A stretch of 64,000 nt of DNA, taken from the NCBI RefSeq assembly GCF_002117485.1, contig NZ_CP021030.1:809001-873000 (forward strand). The letters are read 5' to 3'. Source of the DNA: Rhizobium sp. NXC14 (GTDB lineage Bacteria; Pseudomonadota; Alphaproteobacteria; Rhizobiales; Rhizobiaceae). Positions 26,892 to 36,548 of this stretch are shown in pieces. The notes below the pieces were generated by a model. That model saw only the letters and a list, made by a program, of their open reading frames with translations, was not told the DNA's origin and searched no databases. Every line of letters starts with the position of its first letter. The stretch's first letter is position 1. The position numbers were made by a program, and so were the translations under genes.

Positions 26892-26965
26892 TGGCTGGGG
26901 AACCTGGATTCGAACCAAGATCGACGGAGTCAGAGTCCGCTGTTCTACCATTGAACTATTCCCCA
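26892..26965 (-). tRNA. tRNA-Gln (anticodon CTG)
   Basis: The minus strand from 26965 reads TGGGGAATAGTTCAATGG... and folds as a full cloverleaf. The acceptor stem is TGGGGAA/TTCCCCA, the anticodon arm is GCGGA-CTCTGAC-TCCGT with anticodon CTG, and the T arm contains GGTTCGAATCC. CCA is encoded. The 3' half is repeated at 10703-10748, marking it as an island integration site. It decodes CAG. Confidence 0.95.
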
Positions 26966-27184
26966 GCAAGCGAACCGGCGGGCGGTTCGGCTGGTGTGCG
27001 GCGCTTATAAACAAAAGCCCGGCGATTGCAAATACCTGTTTTGAAAAAAATCGGCCTTCTCAGGCCAGGGGCGAAACTCTTCCGCAAAGCCCTCTGTCAA
27101 AAAAGAATTTGGTGATTTTGGCGGGCGCTGATATTCTTGCGGCAACGCAAAATCGAATGAGCGCCTGCTGCATATCCCAGGGAC

Positions 27185-28765
27185 TTGCGCGGCGCGGTGG
27201 AAAACAACGTGGAAGACCCCGAAGGCGGCGCGAAGCCGCAATTTGACGGGGCGATGGCGGCAGGGCGCAGGGACGGCAAGAAGTCCAGGCGTCGCAAGGG
27301 CAAGCGCGGCGGGCAAACCCGCAGCGCAGCTCAAGCCGCTCCGCATGAGCTCTCCGGCAGTGCCGGGCAGCCGGCGCGCCCCATGGACGATGCGGCTGGA
27401 CATCCGGCTCGCAAGCGAAAGCGCCGCCGTCGCGGCGGTCAAGGTGTTTCGCAGGACGGTTCGCTTCAAGCCCAGGCGATCGAACAGACAGGCGCGGCAG
27501 CCAGTGCCGCCCGGTCCGATGGCGAACAGGCATCGGGCCGGCGCAACCGCCGCAAGCATCGCGGCAAGCGCGGGCTGCAGGGCCGGCCGCTGTCGTCGGC
27601 AAAGCCTTCCCATGTCCCGCTGCAGGAAATCCGGGTCGAAGAGACGGCGCGCAGTGCCGTCATGCGCGAGATGCAGAACGGCGCGGCCGCCGGCCGCAAA
27701 GGTCGCCAGGAGAGCAACGGTCACCATGGGGATCGCCAGGCTGGCGAGCACGCATGGCCGGAAGAACTCTATGCCGCGCTCGATCTCGGCACCAATAATT
27801 GCCGCCTGCTCATTGCCCAGCCGACACGGCCGGGCCAGTTCCGCGTCGTCGATGCCTTTTCCCGCATCGTACGCCTCGGCGAGGGTCTTGCCGCCAGCGG
27901 CCGTCTCTCTGACGAGGCGATGGAAAGGGCGATCGAGGCGCTGAGGATCTGCGCCGGCAAGCTCAGGAACCGGGAGATCCGCCGCATGCGGTTGATCGCC
28001 ACCGAAGCCTGCCGTCAGGCGGTCAATGGTGCGGAATTCCTCGGACGCGTCGTTGCCGAAACCGGCCTCCAGCTTGAGATCATCGACCGGGAAACCGAGG
28101 CGCGGCTTGCGGTCTCCGGCTGCTCCTCGCTTGTCGGCCGCGAGACCCGTTCCGTCGTCCTCTTCGATATTGGCGGCGGCTCATCGGAGATCGCCGTCAT
28201 CCGTATCGGCGATAGTCGCTTCAGCCGGCTCGCCAATCACATCACCCACTGGACCTCGCTGCCGGTCGGCGTTGTGACGCTGTCGGAACGTCACGGCGGG
28301 CGCGACGTCACGCCGGAACTATTCGAAGGCATGGTGCGCGAGGTCGAAGCCATGCTCGGATGCTTCGATTGCCCGGAGATCGAGATCGCTGAGACCGGCG
28401 ATTTTCACCTCATCGGCACGTCGGGCACGGTGACGACGCTTGCCGGCGTCCATCTCGACCTGCCGCGTTATGACCGGCGCAAGGTCGATGGCATCTGGCT
28501 CTCGGATGACGAGGTTTCCGCCATGCAGGCAAAGCTCCTCTCCTGGGATTTCGAAAGCCGCGCCGCCAATCCCTGCATCGGGCCGGACCGGGCCGATCTG
28601 GTGCTGGCTGGCTGCGCCATCCTCGAGGCGATCCGCCGCCGCTGGCCGAGCCCGCGCATGCGCGTTGCCGATCGCGGCTTGAGGGAAGGCCTGCTCACCG
28701 ACATGATGGCCGACGACGGCGTGTGGCGGCGAAACCGCAACCGCCGCGGCCAGCGGGCGAAATAA
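27185..28765 (+). CDS. ppx: Ppx/GppA family exopolyphosphatase / pppGpp phosphohydrolase
   Basis: About 526 aa. The first 190 residues are a low-complexity, Arg/Lys/Gly-rich tail ([28 protein letters not shown]), probably RNA-binding or disordered. The Ppx/GppA catalytic domain begins at [16 protein letters not shown], with [22 protein letters not shown] and [13 protein letters not shown] as the nucleotide-phosphate loops. It hydrolyses polyphosphate or pppGpp. The start is unsure: TTG 27185, GTG 27197 and ATG 27254 are in frame. The rlmE gene follows 10 bases later, an arrangement common in rhizobia. Confidence 0.9.
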   Translation: MRGAVENNVEDPEGGAKPQFDGAMAAGRRDGKKSRRRKGKRGGQTRSAAQAAPHELSGSAGQPARPMDDAAGHPARKRKRRRRGGQGVSQDGSLQAQAIEQTGAAASAARSDGEQASGRRNRRKHRGKRGLQGRPLSSAKPSHVPLQEIRVEETARSAVMREMQNGAAAGRKGRQESNGHHGDRQAGEHAWPEELYAALDLGTNNCRLLIAQPTRPGQFRVVDAFSRIVRLGEGLAASGRLSDEAMERAIEALRICAGKLRNREIRRMRLIATEACRQAVNGAEFLGRVVAETGLQLEIIDRETEARLAVSGCSSLVGRETRSVVLFDIGGGSSEIAVIRIGDSRFSRLANHITHWTSLPVGVVTLSERHGGRDVTPELFEGMVREVEAMLGCFDCPEIEIAETGDFHLIGTSGTVTTLAGVHLDLPRYDRRKVDGIWLSDDEVSAMQAKLLSWDFESRAANPCIGPDRADLVLAGCAILEAIRRRWPSPRMRVADRGLREGLLTDMMADDGVWRRNRNRRGQRAK

Positions 28766-28775
28766 GGGGAAGGGC

Positions 28776-29483
28776 ATGACAAAGGCACCGATCGCGGGAA
28801 ACCGCACCGGCCGCAAGCTCGGTCAGCGCGTCAAGAACAAGAAGATGAAGGCATCCTCCCGCCAATGGCTGCAGCGCCACATCAACGATCCCTATGTGCA
28901 GCGCGCCCAGCTCGAAGGCTATCGCGCCCGCGCCGCCTTCAAGCTCCTCGAGATCGACGAGAAATACCACATCCTGCGCGGCGCCAGGCGCATCATCGAC
29001 CTGGGGGCGGCTCCCGGCAGCTGGTCGCAGATCGCCGCCAAGGTCACCGGTTCGACGGATGAGGACGTGCGTGTGGCCGCGATCGATTTCCTCGAAATGG
29101 CCCAGCTTCCCGGCGTCAAGATCCTGCAGCTCGATTTCCTCGATCCCAGTGCGCCGGAAAAGCTGATGGAGGCTGTCGGCGGCACGCCCGATCTCGTCAT
29201 TTCCGATATGGCCGCGCCGACCACGGGCCACCATCGCACCGATCACCTGCGCACCATGCATTTGTGCGAAGTCGCGGCCCATTTCGCCATCGAGGTGCTG
29301 GGGGAGGGCGGGCATTTCCTCACCAAGACCTTCCAGGGCGGTACCGAGCGTGACCTGCTTGCCATGCTGAAGCAGAACTTCCGCCAGGTCGTCCATGTCA
29401 AGCCGAACTCGTCACGCGCCGAATCGGTCGAGATGTTCCTGCTGGCCAAGGGCTTCAAAGGCCGCAAGGCGGAAGCTGAATAG
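28776..29483 (+). CDS. rlmE: 23S rRNA 2'-O-methyltransferase (Um2552)
   Basis: 235 aa, preceded by AGGGGAAGGG. FtsJ/RrmJ fold: [17 protein letters not shown] with the first catalytic Lys, [13 protein letters not shown] as SAM motif [14 protein letters not shown] with the catalytic Asp, FLTKTFQGG with the second Lys and [11 protein letters not shown] with the Glu complete the K-D-K-E set. It methylates U2552 in the ribosomal A loop. It has a basic N-terminal extension of about 25 residues. The last codons and following bases are repeated downstream of the next gene. Confidence 0.95.
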   Translation: MTKAPIAGNRTGRKLGQRVKNKKMKASSRQWLQRHINDPYVQRAQLEGYRARAAFKLLEIDEKYHILRGARRIIDLGAAPGSWSQIAAKVTGSTDEDVRVAAIDFLEMAQLPGVKILQLDFLDPSAPEKLMEAVGGTPDLVISDMAAPTTGHHRTDHLRTMHLCEVAAHFAIEVLGEGGHFLTKTFQGGTERDLLAMLKQNFRQVVHVKPNSSRAESVEMFLLAKGFKGRKAEAE

Positions 29484-29495
29484 CAAGCTTGATTC
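29442..29495. repeat. direct repeat A: 3' end of rlmE, upstream of the ligase gene
   Basis: About 54 bases (CTGGCCAAGGGCTTCAAAGG ... AGCAAGCTTGAT) that recur at 31078-31149 in the same orientation. The second copy has one mismatch near the start, two extra GCAAGGCC units and a few added bases before AGCAAGCTTGAT. Confidence 0.85.
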
Positions 29496-29780
29496 GGGCC
29501 ACTCTTATCAGATGATGGCGGTCCCAATTGGATCCGGATGGTCTCAGCCGGCCAAGTCTTGTGGGACACAGGACTGCCCTAGCAGCACCTCAGCCGTGTC
29601 TTTCTGCCGATCAACTTGATCCGTGCGTCGCATCGTTGATCATTGTGGAAATTGGGTTAAGGCGATTCGGAATTCTGTTGTCTGAATACCGCATTGAATA
29701 AGGTTATGGATTGCGCCCCGGCTTGACAGCCGGCATCACGATCCGTAGCGAGGCAGCACCGATACGATCAGGCCGGTAAA

Positions 29781-31055
29781 ATGAAATATTTCAAGCAACT
29801 CATGATAGAACTGCTTTATCCCGAAAATGGAGCTGCAAGTGCACACGACCGAAACAACGGCATTGCGGTTTTTCTCTTTGCAATCGTTCCAGGACTTTCG
29901 CCGAACTTTAACTCCTTCATCCTCCTCGCGTCGATGCTGTGGGGCGCCTACTCGCTGGCGACAGGCCGCCTTGCCTTGAACCTGTCGAGATCCGACTGGC
30001 TGGTTGCCGTTGGGATGTCGATATACCCGTTGGTGATGATCGCGAGCATATTCATCAATCCGCCTTACTCCGAAGAATTGCACTGGATACTCCGGCTGCT
30101 GCCCTTCTTTTCGATCTGGCTGGTATTGCCGCGGATGCGCCAATCTCCCGATGGCCGTCTCGTGCCGCTCTTCATCCTCGGCGCTGGGATCGGCATGATC
30201 GTTACTTTTCTGCTCAGTCTCCTGCAGATCGCGTTTCTTATGGACCGGGCGGAGGGCGGGACTACGAACGCTGCACTGCTCGGGATCATAGGCATTCTCT
30301 TCGGCGGCATTGCGCTCCTCAACCTTCAATCACCCAAAAGCATGGAGCAAAGGATTGCGATTTTGGGATATGCCGCGGGTCTCGGCTGCGTTCTGCTGTC
30401 GGGAACGCGCTCGGCCTGGCTGGTCATTCCCGTCCATCTCATCATCTTTGTCTGGTATTTTCGCAAACATAGCTTCCATCTGAGCCTGCGCAGCCTCGGC
30501 ATCATAGGCTCCCTACTATTGGTGGGCCTTATTGCCTTAGGCAGCGGCCCGGTCTTTCATCGCATCGAAGCGCTGCGAGGGGATCTGCCATCGCTGGAAC
30601 GCACCAACGGTGAGATCACCTCGCTCAGTGCGCGGTTCGCTTTGTACAAAGGTGCACTATCGGCAATCAGCAAGGACCCGTTGACTGGTTACGGCCCGCA
30701 AAACCGCATGGCTTCGGTTCTGGCGGAGTTGCCTGACAACATAAGGCCACAACTGTCTTTCACACATGTCCACAACGGTTTTCTGACCGCGGGAATCGAC
30801 GCCGGCGTTTTCGGCATCGCGGCGCTTTCGCTGATGCTGCTCACACCGGTGATCGGCGCGTGGAGAAAAGAAGCCGGGCCGGGCCGCGATCTGGCGATTG
30901 CGCTCGCTCTTCTGCTCTTCAGCAGCTACGTCATAACCGGCAGCTTTGGCATCATGTTCAACCAGAAGGCTCTGGACCCTATCTTCGCCTATATGGTCGC
31001 ACTTATCTGCACGGATCGAGGCAGCATACGCTTTGCGCCCGTTGTTTCGAGCTGA
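29781..31055 (+). CDS. waaL: O-antigen ligase family membrane protein
   Basis: 424 aa with about ten to twelve membrane helices. The signature sits in the large periplasmic loop: LSGTRSAWLVIPVH, then SARFALYKGALSAISKDPLTG and YGPQNR, and FTHVHNGFLTAGIDAGVFG with the conserved HxHN. These are the Arg and His blocks of Wzy_C/WaaL proteins. It joins undecaprenyl-linked O-antigen to lipid A-core at the periplasmic face. A Wzy-type polymerase cannot be wholly excluded. It sits between two copies of the rlmE 3' end, so it appears to have been inserted there. Confidence 0.85.
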   Translation: MKYFKQLMIELLYPENGAASAHDRNNGIAVFLFAIVPGLSPNFNSFILLASMLWGAYSLATGRLALNLSRSDWLVAVGMSIYPLVMIASIFINPPYSEELHWILRLLPFFSIWLVLPRMRQSPDGRLVPLFILGAGIGMIVTFLLSLLQIAFLMDRAEGGTTNAALLGIIGILFGGIALLNLQSPKSMEQRIAILGYAAGLGCVLLSGTRSAWLVIPVHLIIFVWYFRKHSFHLSLRSLGIIGSLLLVGLIALGSGPVFHRIEALRGDLPSLERTNGEITSLSARFALYKGALSAISKDPLTGYGPQNRMASVLAELPDNIRPQLSFTHVHNGFLTAGIDAGVFGIAALSLMLLTPVIGAWRKEAGPGRDLAIALALLLFSSYVITGSFGIMFNQKALDPIFAYMVALICTDRGSIRFAPVVSS

Positions 31056-31077
31056 CGTCTTGCATATTGGAAGGCGG

Positions 31078-31149
31078 CTGGCCAAGGCCTTCAAAGGCCG
31101 CAAGGCCGCAAGGCCGCAAGGCGGAAGCTGACGCAGAGCAAGCTTGATC
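31078..31149. repeat. direct repeat B: second copy of the rlmE 3' end
   Basis: Repeats 29442-29495 with an internal expansion: GCAAGGCC occurs in tandem, adding 16 bases. Reading the rlmE frame through this copy would give a different last few residues. It lies just before the VOC gene. Confidence 0.85.
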
Positions 31150-31178
31150 TCGGGGCGATCCCGGCCGATGATGATCCC

Positions 31179-31562
31179 ATGCTTCTTTACGTCACCCTCG
31201 GAACCAACGACCTCGACCGCGCAGGGCATTTTTACGATGCCGTTCTGCCGGTGCTCGGCTATCGTCGCCAGCATTTTTCGCAGGAGGAGATCGGCTATTC
31301 CGCGCCAGGCGATACGCGCTGCCGCTTCTGGGTGGTGACGCCCTTCAATCGCCGCCGGGCGACATCAGGCAATGGCGCCATGGTCGCATTCGCAGCCGAG
31401 ACGCGGGCAGCCGTCGATGCATTCCATGCGGCGGCTATTGCGGCAGGCGCCGCCAATGAAGGCGGGCCGGGTCTGCGCTCCTACCATGCCCATTTCTATG
31501 CCGCCTATGTCCGCGATCTCGACGGCAACAAACTCTCTGCCGTCTGCGAGAGCCCTGAATAG
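31179..31562 (+). CDS. VOC (glyoxalase/bleomycin-resistance) family protein
   Basis: 127 aa. One vicinal-oxygen-chelate module: LLYVTLGTNDLDRAGHFYDA at the start, VLGYRR, then FAAETRAAVDAFHAAAIAAG and YHAHFYAAYVRDLDGNKL near the end. YVRDLDGNKLSAVCE is the usual last strand. Metal ligands of true glyoxalases are only partly matched, so the reaction is not predictable. It would form dimers in the cytoplasm. It precedes the convergent MFS gene by five bases. Confidence 0.85.
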   Translation: MLLYVTLGTNDLDRAGHFYDAVLPVLGYRRQHFSQEEIGYSAPGDTRCRFWVVTPFNRRRATSGNGAMVAFAAETRAAVDAFHAAAIAAGAANEGGPGLRSYHAHFYAAYVRDLDGNKLSAVCESPE

Positions 31563-31567
31563 GAAGC

Positions 31568-32992
31568 TCATTTCACTGCTTGCTGCTCGGCCTCGATCGC
31601 AGATGCCGCCACGCGTCTCGAGCGATGGCCGGAAACGAGCGCGCCAGCGTTGCGATCCATGCGGATGAAGGGAATGGTCGCAATCACCGTCAGTCCGGCA
31701 ATGATATAGAAAGCCAGGTGGAAATCGGCCACATCAAGCGCCTCGCCCCTGATATAGATCGAGGTCTCCAATATTGCGGCCGCCACCGCGACGCCAAGCG
31801 CCAAGCTGACCTGCTGCATGACGGAGCTCATCGATGTCGCCTGGCTGGCTTCGGCATCGTTGATATCGGCGAAGGCAAGCGCATTGACGCCGGTGAACAT
31901 GAAGGAGCGGGAGAAGCCGCCGAGAAGCAGCACGCCGATAATGACGAGATGCGGCGTTGCCGGCGTGAAGAGGCCGGTGACGATGGTCACGAGCGTCGTC
32001 ACCATGGCGGCGCCGATCAGCGTCGTGCGAAAGCCGGTGGCGGCGAAAACGCGCTTGGCCATGAACTTTGTGGTGATCGCACCGATCGCTCCGGCAAAGG
32101 TGATGAGACCGGATTGGAACGGCGTCAGCCCGAAGCCGAGCTGCAGCATCAGCGGTGTCAGGAACGGCATGGCGCCGACGCAGATTCGAAAGAGATTGCC
32201 GCCCATGGTCGAAGCCCGGAACGTCGGATTTTTGAACAGATTGAGGTTGAGGATCGGCGCCGGGTGGCGCTTCGCATGGCTGATGTAGAGGACGCCGCAG
32301 CCAAGGCCGACTAAGGTCGCGGTGATGCCGATGATCGGCGGCAGGGCCGGCAGGCTGACCACCGACAGGCCGAAGACGACGCCGGCGGCTGAAAGCGAGG
32401 TCAGCACGAAGCCCGTGAAATCGAGCTTCGGCGGCGCCATTGCTTCCACCTCCGGCAGGAAGATCGTTGCAAGCCAGATGCCGATGATGCCCACCGGCAC
32501 GTTGATCAGGAAGATCCAGTGCCAGCTGAAATAGGTGGTGATGAAGCCGCCGAGCGGCGGGCCGGTGAGCGGGCCGACAAGGGCGGGAATGGTGAGCAGC
32601 GCCATGGCGGAGACAAGGTCGCTGCGCTGCGTGGTGCGCACCAGGACGAGACGGCCGACCGGCGTCATCATCGCGCCGCCCATGCCCTGCAGGAACCGGG
32701 CGAAAACGAATTCGACGAGATTGGAGGAGACGGCGCAGAAGATCGAGCCAATGACGAAGACCGAGATGGCAAGGCGGAAGATCTTCTTGGCGCCGAACCT
32801 GTCGGCCATCCAGCCGCTGACCGGGATGAACACCGCCAGCGCCACCATGTAGGAGGTCAGCGCCAGCTTCAGCGTGATCGGCCCGACATTGAGATCCTTG
32901 GCGATTGCCGGGAGCGCCGTCGAAATCACGGTGGAGTCCATCTGCTCCATGAAGAGAGCGACGGCAAGGATCAGCGGGACGATGCGGTTCAT
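31568..32992 (-). CDS. MFS drug-efflux transporter, DHA2 (EmrB/QacA) type
   Basis: 474 aa with about 14 membrane helices. Motif D1 and motif A are clear: MEQMDSTVISTALPAIAKDL near the N-terminus (the LDxTIVNxALP block) and GWMADRFGAKKIF at about 60-72. GPLTGPPLGGFI at about 140-152 is the DHA2 motif C. It exports drugs or metabolites with proton antiport. No membrane-fusion partner is adjacent. It is transcribed away from the metallo-hydrolase at 33232, with about 240 bases between. Confidence 0.92.
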   Translation of the reverse strand: MNRIVPLILAVALFMEQMDSTVISTALPAIAKDLNVGPITLKLALTSYMVALAVFIPVSGWMADRFGAKKIFRLAISVFVIGSIFCAVSSNLVEFVFARFLQGMGGAMMTPVGRLVLVRTTQRSDLVSAMALLTIPALVGPLTGPPLGGFITTYFSWHWIFLINVPVGIIGIWLATIFLPEVEAMAPPKLDFTGFVLTSLSAAGVVFGLSVVSLPALPPIIGITATLVGLGCGVLYISHAKRHPAPILNLNLFKNPTFRASTMGGNLFRICVGAMPFLTPLMLQLGFGLTPFQSGLITFAGAIGAITTKFMAKRVFAATGFRTTLIGAAMVTTLVTIVTGLFTPATPHLVIIGVLLLGGFSRSFMFTGVNALAFADINDAEASQATSMSSVMQQVSLALGVAVAAAILETSIYIRGEALDVADFHLAFYIIAGLTVIATIPFIRMDRNAGALVSGHRSRRVAASAIEAEQQAVK

Positions 32993-33231
32993 AGGCGGGA
33001 GCCTTGATAGGCTGCGGATCGGAGCAGGAAAGGCACTTGCTGTGTAGACTGAGTTCCAGGGCCTGCCAATCCTTCAATCCGCTTCGATCGTACGTTTGGT
33101 TCACGTCTGCGTGAGATGGCTTGCACGAAAACCTTCCCTATCAAGATTGGCAGATGTTCCGGACAGAAAATCCGGGCAGACACATCGTCGGGGCAGCGCG
33201 GCGGCACACTGCGCATCAAAGGGGAGTGGAT

Positions 33232-34224
33232 ATGGCAATCTCAACGCATATAAAGCGGCGCACGCTTTTTGTCGCAAGCCTAGGACTGTTGGCGGCGCCG
33301 ATGATTTTAAGAGAGAAGGCCGAAGCGGCCGTGACTGGAGAAAGCAGCACTATGGATGCAGCGCCTTTGCCCGAAATCGATCAATTCAAGCTTGGTTCCT
33401 ACAAGGTTACCGTCGTGCGCGACGGCATCAACATCTCCGAAAAGCCCCATGAAACCTTCGGCACCAATCAGGACCCCGAAACGGTCAAGGCATTGCTGAC
33501 CGCAAACTTCCTGCCGGCAGATAAATTTCTCAACGGATATTCGCCTGCCCTCATCGATACCGGCTCGGATGTCATTCTTGTCGATACCGGCTTCGGTGCA
33601 GCCGGGCGGGTGCGCGGCGCCGGCCGCCTTGCCGAAGGCTTGAAAGCCGCAGGATATTCAACAGACGACGTCACCGTCGTGGCGCTCACCCACCTGCACG
33701 GCGATCATATTGGCGGCCTGACGGAAAATGCCGCAGCTGCCTTCAAGAATGCCCGCTATGTCATCGGCCAGGCGGAATATGACTTTTGGTCGAACAAATC
33801 ACGCGAAGGTACGCCCGCCGAAGGCGGCCACAAAGCCGTGCTCGCCAACGTGACGCCGCTCGTCGAAAAAGCCACCTTCATCAAAGACGGTGACAGCGTT
33901 GCGCCCGGCATGACAGCGATGCTGGCAGCCGGTCACAGCCCGGGCCACATGGTGTTCCATGTTGAATCCGAGGGTAAACGCCTGGTGCTGACCGGCGATA
34001 CGGCCAACCATTATATTCTGTCGCTGCTGCGCCCGGATTGGGAAGTGCGCTTCGATATGGACAAGGCACAGGCGGCAGCCAGCCGCCGCAAGGTTTTCGA
34101 CATGATCGCCACCGAGAAGATCGCCTTCCTCGGCTACCACATGCCTTTCCCGGCGGTCGGTTTCGCCGAGAAGCAGGATGGCGGCTATCGTTTCGTGCCG
34201 AAGACCTATCAGTTCGACATCTGA
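33232..34224 (+). CDS. metallo-beta-lactamase-fold hydrolase with Tat signal
   Basis: 330 aa from ATG 33232, with GGGGAG upstream; a longer open frame from 33121 lacks a good start. The N-terminus KRRTLFVASLGLLAAPMIL is a twin-arginine-type signal, so it is likely periplasmic. The MBL zinc motif THLHGDHIGGL gives H154, H156, D158 and H159. Later ligands are GHSPGHMVFH and LTGDTANH, ending with LGYHMPFP. The family includes quorum lactonases and arylsulfatase-like or organophosphate hydrolases; the substrate cannot be read. Confidence 0.88.
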   Translation: MAISTHIKRRTLFVASLGLLAAPMILREKAEAAVTGESSTMDAAPLPEIDQFKLGSYKVTVVRDGINISEKPHETFGTNQDPETVKALLTANFLPADKFLNGYSPALIDTGSDVILVDTGFGAAGRVRGAGRLAEGLKAAGYSTDDVTVVALTHLHGDHIGGLTENAAAAFKNARYVIGQAEYDFWSNKSREGTPAEGGHKAVLANVTPLVEKATFIKDGDSVAPGMTAMLAAGHSPGHMVFHVESEGKRLVLTGDTANHYILSLLRPDWEVRFDMDKAQAAASRRKVFDMIATEKIAFLGYHMPFPAVGFAEKQDGGYRFVPKTYQFDI

Positions 34225-34346
34225 TCCAGGGCGGTTCAGCTTTCACCGAAGGAGGAACCGCTCGATCCCTTTGTTTGGCGCGATTTCCGGCAAACCTGCT
34301 TCGCGATTTAGCTGGGAATTGCTCTCCATGCATGGCACCCATGACG

Positions 34347-34373
34347 AGCCCGGCCGATGTACCGGGCTTTTTG
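34347..34373 (+). terminator. rho-independent terminator
   Basis: Stem AGCCCGG (34347-34353) with CCGGGCT (34362-34368), an 8-base loop and a run of T. It lies 120 bases after the metallo-hydrolase stop and before guaB, so it separates the two transcripts. Confidence 0.85.
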
Positions 34374-34499
34374 CTATTTCCTTCCTGTCGTAGACGTGTT
34401 ACCAGCCCTCGCCAACTTCCAAGCAACTCATGCACACCGCCGGGGCGGACGATTCGTTTCCGGGGCCGGTTGCATTTTCTTAAACGAAGGAATTTGGCC

Positions 34500-35984
34500 A
34501 TGGCACGCATCATTGAAACGGCAACCGGCGCGGACGCGCTTACCTTCGACGACGTGCTGCTGCAGCCGGGGCACTCCGAGGTCATGCCCGGCCAGACGAA
34601 CATCGCCACCCGCATCGCCCGCGACTTCGATCTCAACATCCCGATCCTCTCTTCAGCCATGGATACCGTCACCGAAAGCCGGCTGGCGATTGCCATGGCG
34701 CAGGCCGGCGGCCTCGGCGTCATCCACCGCAACCTGACGCCGATCGAGCAGGCCGAAGAGGTCCGCCAGGTGAAGAAGTTCGAAAGCGGCATGGTGGTCA
34801 ATCCCGTCACCATCGGCCCGGAAGCGAAGCTTGCCGAAGCGCTCTCCCTGATGAAATCGCATGGCATCTCCGGCATCCCGGTCGTCGAGAAGTCCGGCCG
34901 CCTCGTCGGCATCCTCACCAACCGCGACGTCCGCTTCGCCTCGGATCCGGAGCAGAAGATCCATGAACTGATGACCAAGGACAATCTGGTCACCGTCAAG
35001 GAGAGCGTCGATCAGCAGGAGGCCAAGCGCCTGCTGCATTCGCATCGCATCGAGAAGCTGCTGGTCGTCGACGCCGAAGGCCGCTGCGTCGGCCTCATCA
35101 CCGTCAAGGATATCGAGAAGTCGCAGCTGAACCCGAACGCCTCCAAGGATGCGCAGGGCCGGCTTCGCGCCGCCGCCGCCATCAGCGTCGGCGACGACGG
35201 CTTCGAGCGCGCCGAACGGCTGATCGAGGCCGGCGTCGACCTCCTGGTCGTCGATACCGCCCATGGCCATTCGCAGCGCGTCCTCGATGCTGTGACCCGC
35301 GTCAAGAAGCTTTCCAACTCGGTCAGGATCATGGCCGGCAACGTCGCAACCTATGACGGCACCAGGGCGCTGATCGATGCCGGTGCGGACGCCGTCAAGG
35401 TTGGCATCGGCCCCGGTTCGATCTGCACGACGCGCATTGTCGCCGGCGTCGGCGTTCCCCAACTCGCCGCCATTATGTCGGCCGTCCAGGCCGCCCAGGA
35501 TCAGGATGTGCCCGTTATCGCCGATGGCGGCATCAAATTCTCCGGAGACCTTGCCAAGGCAATCGCCGCCGGCGCCTCCGCCGTCATGATCGGCTCGCTG
35601 CTCGCCGGCACCGATGAGAGCCCGGGCGAGGTCTATCTTTACCAGGGCCGTTCCTTCAAGGCCTATCGCGGCATGGGCTCCGTCGGCGCCATGGCCCGTG
35701 GCTCGGCCGACCGTTATTTCCAGGCTGAGGTGCGCGACACGCTGAAGCTCGTCCCGGAGGGCATCGAGGGTCAGGTGCCCTACAAGGGACCGGTCTCGGC
35801 CGTCGTCCACCAGCTCGCCGGCGGTCTCAAGGCCGCCATGGGTTATGTCGGCGGCAAGGACCTGAAGGATTTCCAAGAGCGCGCCACCTTCGTGCGCATC
35901 TCCGGCGCCGGCCTTCGCGAAAGCCACGCCCATGACGTGACGATCACCCGCGAGAGCCCGAACTATCCGGGCGCCGGCCTCTGA
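34500..35984 (+). CDS. guaB: inosine-5'-monophosphate dehydrogenase
   Basis: 494 aa from ATG 34500 (GAAGGA upstream); the open frame extends to 34038 but that part is antisense or shadow sequence. Oxidises IMP to XMP with NAD+, the committed step of GMP synthesis. The TIM barrel is split by two CBS domains at about 95-205 ([18 protein letters not shown]). The catalytic loop [10 protein letters not shown] has C309, and [23 protein letters not shown] and GMGSVGAM line the active site. Length is usual. The next gene starts 2 bases after the stop. Confidence 0.97.
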   Translation: MARIIETATGADALTFDDVLLQPGHSEVMPGQTNIATRIARDFDLNIPILSSAMDTVTESRLAIAMAQAGGLGVIHRNLTPIEQAEEVRQVKKFESGMVVNPVTIGPEAKLAEALSLMKSHGISGIPVVEKSGRLVGILTNRDVRFASDPEQKIHELMTKDNLVTVKESVDQQEAKRLLHSHRIEKLLVVDAEGRCVGLITVKDIEKSQLNPNASKDAQGRLRAAAAISVGDDGFERAERLIEAGVDLLVVDTAHGHSQRVLDAVTRVKKLSNSVRIMAGNVATYDGTRALIDAGADAVKVGIGPGSICTTRIVAGVGVPQLAAIMSAVQAAQDQDVPVIADGGIKFSGDLAKAIAAGASAVMIGSLLAGTDESPGEVYLYQGRSFKAYRGMGSVGAMARGSADRYFQAEVRDTLKLVPEGIEGQVPYKGPVSAVVHQLAGGLKAAMGYVGGKDLKDFQERATFVRISGAGLRESHAHDVTITRESPNYPGAGL

Positions 35985-35986
35985 TC

Positions 35987-36541
35987 ATGAAGGCGGGCAG
36001 CGCAATTCCCCTCTGGGTGGTCGCGCTGCTCGCAGTCCTCTGCCTTGCCGTGCTCGCCTGCACGACCTTCGGCTTCGTCGTGCCTTTCAAGCACGAAACC
36101 GGGCAGGCGGTACTCGACACCTATTTCGCCGGTTACGACGAATCGGCCGTCTTCCACATGCAGAAGCTGCTCGATGAAAACGAGACGGCGGCCAAATTGC
36201 TCAGCGCCATGTATTTCGGGCCGGAGCTGATGTTTCCGGCATTGCTCACGGCGCTGCTGTTCCTTGTCTTCGTGAGGCTCGGCCCCGTCGGCTCGTGGTT
36301 CGGCCGGTCACTTCATCCGCTCATAGCCAAGGCGATCTATCTGCTGCCTTTCATCTACGGCATCTCGGACTACGGCGAGAACATTTCCAGCCTGATTGCT
36401 TTCGGCAACGGCGCGTCTGCAGGTCCTGCAATGCACGTGCTGCCGTGGATGACGCGGTTGAAATTCGCAAGCCTCGCTATCTGCTTCATCGTCGCCGCTC
36501 GGCTTGCCGTCGCCCGTTGGCTGTCGACAGGCCAGGACTGA
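35987..36541 (+). CDS. conserved integral membrane protein, unknown function
   Basis: 184 aa, starting just after the guaB stop, so probably co-transcribed. Four membrane helices: about 8-30 (WVVALLAVLCLAVLACTTFG), 80-98 (FPALLTALLFLVFVRLG), 112-128 (AKAIYLLPFIYGISDY) and 155-175 (LKFASLAICFIVAARL). A periplasmic or cytoplasmic loop with YFAGYDESAVFHMQKLLDEN lies after helix 1. I know it only as a rhizobial guaB neighbour. Confidence 0.75.
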   Translation: MKAGSAIPLWVVALLAVLCLAVLACTTFGFVVPFKHETGQAVLDTYFAGYDESAVFHMQKLLDENETAAKLLSAMYFGPELMFPALLTALLFLVFVRLGPVGSWFGRSLHPLIAKAIYLLPFIYGISDYGENISSLIAFGNGASAGPAMHVLPWMTRLKFASLAICFIVAARLAVARWLSTGQD

Positions 36542-36548
36542 AGCGGCA

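Noticed and set aside
31098..31130. GGCCGCAA tandem units as a CRISPR-like array
   Set aside because: Only three 8-base units with no spacers. They are an expansion within the rlmE 3' repeat.
31734..33104. Long frames opposite to or shifted from the MFS transporter
   Set aside because: The 31568-32992 frame has MFS motifs and membrane helices. The others are His/Arg-rich shadows.
34038..34499. N-terminal extension of guaB
   Set aside because: It overlaps the end of the metallo-hydrolase gene and passes through a terminator. ATG 34500 has a good ribosome-binding site and the normal GuaB start.
34653..35933. 426-codon minus-strand open frame
   Set aside because: It is antisense to guaB, Asp/Gly-rich and without any domain.
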